Shown: positions 45,299-50,138 of the stretch, in pieces
How the letters are laid out: every line of letters begins with the position of its first letter
Numbering within the stretch: the first letter of the stretch is position 1
DNA from: Desulfuromonadales bacterium
GTDB taxonomy: Bacteria; Desulfobacterota; Desulfuromonadia; Desulfuromonadales; Syntrophotaleaceae
Length of the DNA stretch: 50,138 nt
Direction of reading: 5' to 3'
NCBI GenBank assembly: GCA_013619105.1
Contig: JABXKU010000009.1
Location: forward strand, 1-50,138
Made by a program: the position numbers and the translations under genes
Notes under the pieces: model-generated
Told to the model about the DNA's origin: nothing
What the model saw: only the letters and a program-made list of their open reading frames with translations
Databases searched by the model: none

Positions 45299-45637
45299 TC
45301 AGGCGCAGTCCTTTTTCTGCAAAGCCTCCGACAGTTTTTGGCAATCCTCGGCCCCGATGTTGGTATGGGGCAGATGTTCCCCCAATACTTCCAGCAGTTG
45401 GCCAGCCAGGGGGCTGCAGTTCCTGGCCAGAGAGTAGTGCGCCCAAGTGCCGTCCCGACGGTCCTCGACTAGTCCCGCATTTTTCAGAATAGCCAGATGG
45501 CGGGAAGCTGTCGACTGGGGCAGGCTAAGGATAGCCATGATCTGGCAAACGCATACTTCCCCATCGAGAAGCAGACAAAGGATGCGCAATCGGGTCTGGT
45601 GGGCCAGGGCCTTGAAGAGAGCGGTCGTGTTTTTCAT
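45299..45637 (-). CDS. arsR: ArsR-family arsenic-responsive repressor
   Basis: A 112-residue winged-helix repressor (KALAHQTRLRILCLLLDGE; QSTASRHLAILKNAGLVEDRR). The metalloid-binding pair CVC is present in GEVCVCQIM (~33-36), the E. coli ArsR-type arrangement, and additional cysteines lie near the C-terminus (AEDCQKL; KKDCA). ATG 45637 is chosen; the open TTG at 45673 lies in the -35 box. Transcription from the promoter at 45645-45673 would start at or next to the ATG, so the mRNA may be leaderless. It heads the Fe-S/arsP/trx/arsF/arsG operon. Confidence 0.9.
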   Translation of the reverse strand: MKNTTALFKALAHQTRLRILCLLLDGEVCVCQIMAILSLPQSTASRHLAILKNAGLVEDRRDGTWAHYSLARNCSPLAGQLLEVLGEHLPHTNIGAEDCQKLSEALQKKDCA

Positions 45638-45644
45638 ATTGAAT

Positions 45645-45673
45645 ACAATAATCCGGTTTTTCGGATATAGCAA
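45645..45673 (-). promoter_or_regulatory. arsR promoter with operator in the spacer
   Basis: On the minus strand TTGCTA (45668-45673), a 17-base spacer and TATTGT (45645-45650). The spacer contains the inverted repeat arms ATCCG and CGGAT (45651-45655 and 45662-45666), matching the palindrome before the Fe-S gene. A repressor bound here would block RNA polymerase. Confidence 0.7.
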
Positions 45674-45734
45674 GGGTGAATAGTTCGGAAATATAAACTC
45701 TATTTGAGCAAAGACCTCGTTGATCCTTCGTATC

Positions 45735-46937
45735 TTAGCTCTGCTGGAACCATCCCGTGGTTCGTTTACAGACTCCCACCAGCATCAGCATCACCGGTAC
45801 CTCGATCAGCACCCCAACGACGGTGGCCAGGGCCGCACCGGAGGAAAGGCCGAACAGCATGACCGCAGTGGCGATGGCCACCTCGAAATGGTTAGAGGCA
45901 CCGATCAGGGCGGACGGTGCGGCATTTTCGTAGCTGAGACCAAGTTTTTTGGCAATACCATAGGTCAGAGCGAAGATCATAACGGTCTGGATGAAGAGGG
46001 GAATAGCGATCCAGAGGATGGTTAGCGGGTTGTTCAGGATGACTTCGCCCTTGAAGCTGAACAGCAGCACCAGAGTGGTCAGCAGAGCGATGATGGTCAC
46101 CGGCGTCAGTCGATGGAGGAACTTGTGCTGAAGCCATTCTTGACCCTTGGCCGCGACCAGCCAGCGGCGGGAGAAATACCCGGCCACCAACGGCAGCGCA
46201 ACGTAGATGCCGATGGACAGCAGTAACGCCTGCCAGGGCACCGGCAGGCGGCCGATGCCCAGTAGAAAGCCGCCCAGCACACCGTAGAGCAGCAGCATGG
46301 TCAGCGAGTTCAGGGCGACCATCACCAGAGTCAGGCTGTCGTTGCCCCGGGCCAGATAACCCCAGACCAGCACCATGGCAGTGCAGGGCGCGATGCCGAG
46401 CAGAATGCAACCGGCCAGGTAACTGCGCCACAGAGGAATCTGCAGCATCTTCATCCCCTCGTGCAGCACCACCGTTCCGGCACCGTGGGCCGCACCCACA
46501 GGCAGGTCGAGGCCGAAGGGCAACTTGACCAGGTCCATGGCTTCGGCACCGATCAATCCGCGAAACAACACGCCAAGAAACAGCAGGGACAAAGCATACA
46601 TGGTAAAGGGCTTGATGCCCCAGTTCACCAGCAGGGTCAGCAGCACCGGTTTGCCGCTTTTGCCGGTTTTGACCACCGAGGCAAAATCGATCTTCACCAT
46701 GATCGGATACATCATGAAAAACAGGCAGACCGCGATGGGAATGGATACTACCGGAGCGCCATTAACTGTAATCGCCATACTATCCAGGGTGGTGGCCAGG
46801 TTGGGAGCGATTTTACCCAGCAATATGCCGGCGACAATACAGAGCCCAACCCAGACCGTTAGGTAGCGCTCAAAGATGTTGGACATCCTCCGTTCGTCGT
46901 TGGCCGGTGTCGCAGAAACGGATTCTGGAAGTTGCAT
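45735..46937 (-). CDS. acr3: Acr3-type arsenite efflux transporter
   Basis: A 400-residue membrane transporter with about ten helices. Family segments are [17 protein letters not shown] (~72-88), [19 protein letters not shown] (the conserved Cys, ~178-196), and [18 protein letters not shown] (~342-359). It expels As(III). There is an extra ~40-residue stretch before the conserved Cys ([20 protein letters not shown], onward to LWRSYLAG) that most Acr3 proteins lack to my memory. ATG 46937 follows GGAAGG by seven bases. It lies upstream of arsR on the same strand with 98 bases between, so it may be a separate unit. Confidence 0.9.
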   Translation of the reverse strand: MQLPESVSATPANDERRMSNIFERYLTVWVGLCIVAGILLGKIAPNLATTLDSMAITVNGAPVVSIPIAVCLFFMMYPIMVKIDFASVVKTGKSGKPVLLTLLVNWGIKPFTMYALSLLFLGVLFRGLIGAEAMDLVKLPFGLDLPVGAAHGAGTVVLHEGMKMLQIPLWRSYLAGCILLGIAPCTAMVLVWGYLARGNDSLTLVMVALNSLTMLLLYGVLGGFLLGIGRLPVPWQALLLSIGIYVALPLVAGYFSRRWLVAAKGQEWLQHKFLHRLTPVTIIALLTTLVLLFSFKGEVILNNPLTILWIAIPLFIQTVMIFALTYGIAKKLGLSYENAAPSALIGASNHFEVAIATAVMLFGLSSGAALATVVGVLIEVPVMLMLVGVCKRTTGWFQQS

Positions 46938-46995
46938 GTCAGAACCTTCCGGTACGGGGGGGCAGTGTACGCGTTTAAATATTCGGCACTGAAGG

Positions 46996-47724
46996 CTACT
47001 TGATCGTAATACTCATCAGTAAGACATCATCGTTAAAACCGTCAGCAGCATGCGCCTCTGCCTGCATCAGGATGGCTGTATTCAAAGCCTGGCCAGTGAG
47101 ACTACGGTTTGCGATCAAAGTGCTGGACAGTCTTTGTGTTCCAAAGGCTTGGGCGTGGGCATCTTCCACTTCGATCAGACCATCGGAATAGAGCAGAAAA
47201 CGATCTCCGGAATTTAATCGCAACGGCGTCGAACCACAGGGCACGGGCAGCGGATCATCCATGCCGATAAAGGTGGTAATCGATGGCCACTCCTTGCACC
47301 GGTCCTGGCCTTTTTCAAGTTGCAAGACCGGTGGGTGGGCAGCGCCACTCAGAGTTATCGTGCTCGCTTCGAAATCTAACAACAGGGCGTAAAAGGTCGC
47401 ATATATGCCCGTGTCGGACAGGCGTTTGCACAGATAGGAGTTCAGCCCGGAAACCAGCTTGCAGAGATCCTGATCCAACTCGGCATGGGTAAGAACATAG
47501 GTATTAATCCGCGCCGCAAAGAGTGCCGCCGAGACGCCATGGCCGACCGCATCGCAGATACAGGTCAATAGGCGATTTTTTCCCAGCGGAAGGATACTGC
47601 AGTAGTCGCCGCCGATGGCGTACAGGGGGCGCAGATTAACTGCGATGTTCAGCCGGTTATCTTCGTAGTCTTCGGGCAAAAAGCCGTAATGAACCTTGGC
47701 TGCCAGTTCCATATCTTCCGACAT
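46996..47724 (-). CDS. SpoIIE/RsbU-type protein serine phosphatase
   Basis: A 242-residue PP2C-like phosphatase domain of the SpoIIE family (~10-240). Metal-binding aspartates are visible in [13 protein letters not shown] (~36-48), [18 protein letters not shown] (~57-74), [10 protein letters not shown] (~180) and [10 protein letters not shown] (~232). No sensor domain is fused, so it probably forms a partner-switching module with a separate regulator, usually an anti-sigma factor antagonist, which is not seen nearby. ATG 47724 has GGAGAG upstream. The link with the arsenic genes downstream is only positional. Confidence 0.87.
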   Translation of the reverse strand: MSEDMELAAKVHYGFLPEDYEDNRLNIAVNLRPLYAIGGDYCSILPLGKNRLLTCICDAVGHGVSAALFAARINTYVLTHAELDQDLCKLVSGLNSYLCKRLSDTGIYATFYALLLDFEASTITLSGAAHPPVLQLEKGQDRCKEWPSITTFIGMDDPLPVPCGSTPLRLNSGDRFLLYSDGLIEVEDAHAQAFGTQRLSSTLIANRSLTGQALNTAILMQAEAHAADGFNDDVLLMSITIK

Positions 47725-48068
47725 GCTCTCTCCAGGGGAATGGTGTTGGCCCTGCTCCCTGATTATATCATTTCTTGCTGGCGCATTGAACGAGGAGGGA
47801 AAAACAGGTGTGCGGGATGCCCGATGGGCGTTGGATTGACTGGTGAGGGAAAGAGAAAGGGGGGCTGAACCTATCCGCAGGTTTCGATTTTCTCAAGGAC
47901 AAGCACCTGGTCACCGCCCAGCTATTGTCGATCCGCTAGATATCATGGTTGAACGAAGCCGCTATCGCGGCAGAAAAAAAAACCCTAATCACTATCAATC
48001 TCGCAGTCAGGGTATACCTTCTTGGAATGGTCCAATGCCGGACCCCATTCTGACGGAAGGAGTTTGCC
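47725..48068. other. Intergenic region holding the left part of an IS91-like element
   Basis: There is no gene. A GAAC tetranucleotide (47951-47954) is followed by the short hairpin GCCGCTATCGCGGC (47958-47971) and an A run, a layout resembling the hairpin-bearing ends of IS91-type elements. The integrase ribosome site (GGAAGGAG) is at the right end. The element boundary is a guess. Confidence 0.35.
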
Positions 48069-48973
48069 ATGAATGCAGCCGAACAATCCCGCTTTGACGA
48101 TCTGTACAAACGCCATCTGCGCATGCTGAAACTGCAGGGTAAGAGTGACAGTACCATCGATGTTTACGCCCGTGCGGTTCGTCGGGTGACTAAGCATTTC
48201 GATTGCTGTCCCGACCTGCTGAGTCCCGACCAGTTGGAGATCTACTTTGGTCAGCTAGTTGAATCCCACTCCTGGAGTACGGTCAAAGTAGACCGCAATG
48301 GCCTGCAATTCTTTTGGCGACATGTCCTCAAGGTTGACTGGCAATGGGTCAACATTATCAAGCCGCCGAAGGTTCATACAATCCCCGACATTCTGACGCT
48401 GACAGAGGTTGAGCGCCTTATCGGGGCAGCCCGTAAATTACGCTACCGGGTGTTTTTCCTCACCACCTATTCCATGGGGCTCCGTCTGGAAGAGACCCTG
48501 TCGCTGCAAGTTGGCGATATCGATGCTCAGCGACGACAGGTGCATGTCCGCCGTGGCAAGGGGCACAAAGATCGGTTGGTGCCGTTGCCTGGTCTTACCT
48601 GCCAAGCTTTACGTGCCCTGTGGTGCAAGCATCGACACCCTTATTTACTGTTCCCCAGCGCCCGGGGCACACTTGAAACGGTGTGCCAGGCGACAGCCCA
48701 CATGGATCGTGGCAGCACTCAGGTGGCCATGAAAGTGCTCGTCAAAGAGTGCGGCATTAAAAAAAAATCTCCATCCATTCCCTCCGCCACAGTTTTGCCA
48801 CCCATCTGCTCGAACGGGGCTTGAGCCTGCGCCATATTCAGGGGTTGCTCGGCCATTCCAGTCCCACCACTACCGCTCGCTATGCCCACCTGACCAAGGT
48901 CACGGAGCAAGATAGCCTAACCGCCATCGACAACCTGATCAATGGCCTGCATGTCGATTTACGGCGGCTGTGA
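48069..48973 (+). pseudogene. Tyrosine recombinase/integrase with frameshift at nine A
   Basis: The frame from ATG 48069 encodes an N-terminal SAM-like DNA-binding domain (~10-95) and the start of the catalytic domain (catalytic Arg in MGLRLEETLSLQVGD; Lys in GKGHKDRLVPL). At a run of nine A (48759-48767) the normal continuation shifts frame. The shifted frame gives [36 protein letters not shown] and ends at TGA 48973, with the remaining HxxR, His and nucleophile Tyr intact. Ten A would restore one 301-residue protein. Either it is a recent one-base loss or the slippery A run allows frameshifting; the product is otherwise complete. Confidence 0.85.
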
Positions 48974-49878
48974 TGATAGACATGGCCTCTATTGTCGCGC
49001 AATTTCGGGATGCTTTTATCGTCAAATATGCGAACCGTCTGCTCCCTGGTCACCTGAACGCGCTCCGTGCCATAGAGCGCTGTCGCACGGCCGATTCGGG
49101 AGAGCTTCGTGTGCGTTGTACCGAATGTGGCAGGGCCGAATGGCGGCCTCTGTCCTGCGGGCATCGCAGTTGCCCCAAATGCCAGAATCATGAAGCAAGC
49201 AGGTGGCTCGATCGGCAACAGGCCAAGTTATTGCCAGTACCTTACTTCATGGTGACGTTTACCCTGCCTTATGAGCTCCGACCGCTGGCCTGGTATTTCC
49301 AGCAAAAGGTTTATACGATTCTATTCGCGTGTGCCATCAGCACCCTGAAAGATTTCGGTCTGAACCCCAAGCATCTGGATGCGGCTATGGGGATGACGGC
49401 CGTACTGCATACCCAGACCAGACGCCTTGATTATCATCCGCATATGCATGTCATTGTGCCTGGCGGCGGTGTCGATAAGCGCAGACGACAGTGGAAAAAG
49501 GTCAAGGGAGAGTACCTGTTCAACGAATTCGCCCTGGCCCGTGTCTTTCGTGCCCGATTCCTGGAGGCGGCAAGTAATGCAGGGCTGTCGATCCCGGTCG
49601 GTGTCCCCCACAAATGGGTGGTCGACTGTGCCCATGTGGGCAAGGGCTTACCGGCCCTTAAATATCTGGCCCGGTATCTTTATCGCGGTGTCATCACCGA
49701 GAAAAACATCCTCGCCTGTCGGGATGGCCAGGTGACCTTCCGTTACATCGAAAGCGGTACCGATCAAAAACGCACTCGCACTCTAAAGGGGACCAAAGCC
49801 GGTGTTTAAATGCCCCTGTTGTAAAGCGGTTATGCTGATTACAGCCTTTCGACGACCGGGGTGGTTATCGGGATAGAG
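48973..49878 (+). pseudogene. IS91-family Y2 transposase, internally deleted
   Basis: The reading frame has the N-terminal zinc-finger domain (CTECGRAEWRPLSCGHRSCPKC, ~45-70), the HUH motif HPHMHVIVPGGG (~155) and the Y2 region KYLARYLYRG (~230-240) with its tyrosines. At 49801-49809 it ends early (KGTKAGV stop). The overlapping frame directly continues FKCPCCKAVM to a stop at 49876-49878, which is the cysteine-rich tail of full-length IS91 transposases (FxCPCC). So roughly 70-90 residues between TLKG and CPCC were deleted with a frame change. ATG 48973, overlapping the integrase TGA, is one candidate start; GTG 48970 is also open. Confidence 0.8.
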
Positions 49879-50138
49879 TGCCCAAACGGCATCGCTTTGC
49901 GCCCATCTCAATAGAGGAGGATCTGCAGTCCGAATGACCGTCGCAAGGATCGAATGTTTTAGCCTCTTCAGTAGGTGAAGGCTCCCGCTCGCCTTCGAAA
50001 AAGTGTGTAGAAGATCAACTCCTTAGCAACCAAAAAAACAAACCGACATATTTGCTTTATCTGTATTGCGGCCGGGCTTGTTCAACCACGGGATAAGATC
50101 GCGGCTCGTTCCTCGCGCTATCTATCCTTATTCGTTAT
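49879..50138. other. Terminal region without a gene
   Basis: I see no intact gene here. It follows the transposase tail and probably includes the right part of the IS91-like element. The final 45 bases hold short inverted segments (GCGGCTC, CTCGCGC) but no clear end motif. Confidence 0.3.

Larger units (their letters stand above)
47951..50138 (+). mobile_element. Decayed IS91-like element with an accompanying tyrosine recombinase
   Basis: A tyrosine recombinase gene and a Y2 rolling-circle transposase gene overlap by one base (TGATG at 48971-48975), the arrangement known for some IS91-family elements. Both are damaged: a single-base frameshift in the recombinase and an internal deletion with frameshift in the transposase. 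The boundaries are not determined; the right end may lie beyond the window. Confidence 0.65.

Overview
The window looks like a chromosomal segment of a Desulfuromonadales/Geobacterales-type bacterium. The main evidence is the minus-strand order icd, mdh, korD, korA, korB, korC, next to aspS and hisS, which I recall as typical of Geobacter relatives. Base composition is moderately GC-rich, ribosome binding sites are of the GGAG type, and there is a sigma-54 promoter for the nitrogen genes. The species cannot be fixed from sequence reading alone.

Layout. 1-3100: a truncated duplicate of an AI-2E-type permease gene, an outer-membrane barrel protein, the intact AI-2E permease, and a dead REP-associated transposase. 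3103-6658 (minus): the agmatine-to-putrescine pair aguA-aguB behind an 11-base C tract, and a DedA-PAP2 fusion. 6881-9440: a Lon-type protease followed by copy A of a 150 bp palindromic repeat. 9579-12410: an NtrC/sigma-54 promoter driving PII, AmtB and a porin. 12492-15272: an EI24 membrane protein, two small unknown genes facing each other across a perfect hairpin, and class I fructose-1,6-bisphosphatase. 15278-20780 (minus): 2-oxoglutarate:ferredoxin oxidoreductase, malate dehydrogenase and isocitrate dehydrogenase, that is, the 2-oxoacid part of the TCA cycle. 20924-30238 (minus): LysM lipoprotein, aspS, hisS, a REC-GGDEF diguanylate cyclase, ComEC and an HDOD protein. 30440-36001 (minus): the cell-shape cluster mreB, mreC, mreD, mrdA (PBP2), rodA, with a terminator-like hairpin between mreB and mreC. 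36210-40797: a PpiD/SurA-type foldase translationally coupled to purC, a small unknown gene, and purT.

41080-46937 (minus) is the most interesting part: an arsenic island. It holds an Acr3 arsenite exporter, ArsR, a CCG-domain Fe-S oxidoreductase, an ArsP-type permease, a CxxC thioredoxin-like protein, an ArsF-like periplasmic thioredoxin-fold protein and an ArsG-like permease. Two palindromes of the same sequence family, one inside the arsR promoter and one before the Fe-S gene, suggest ArsR control. My reading is a system that reduces organic (nitro-aromatic or methylated) arsenicals and exports the trivalent products, with the Fe-S protein as an undescribed electron-transfer component. Copy B of the 150 bp repeat lies inside this operon.

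46996-47724 encodes a SpoIIE-type phosphatase. The right end (about 47950-50138) is a decayed IS91-type element: a tyrosine recombinase with a frameshift in a run of nine A, and a Y2 transposase with an internal deletion. I saw no CRISPR array, rRNA or tRNA.
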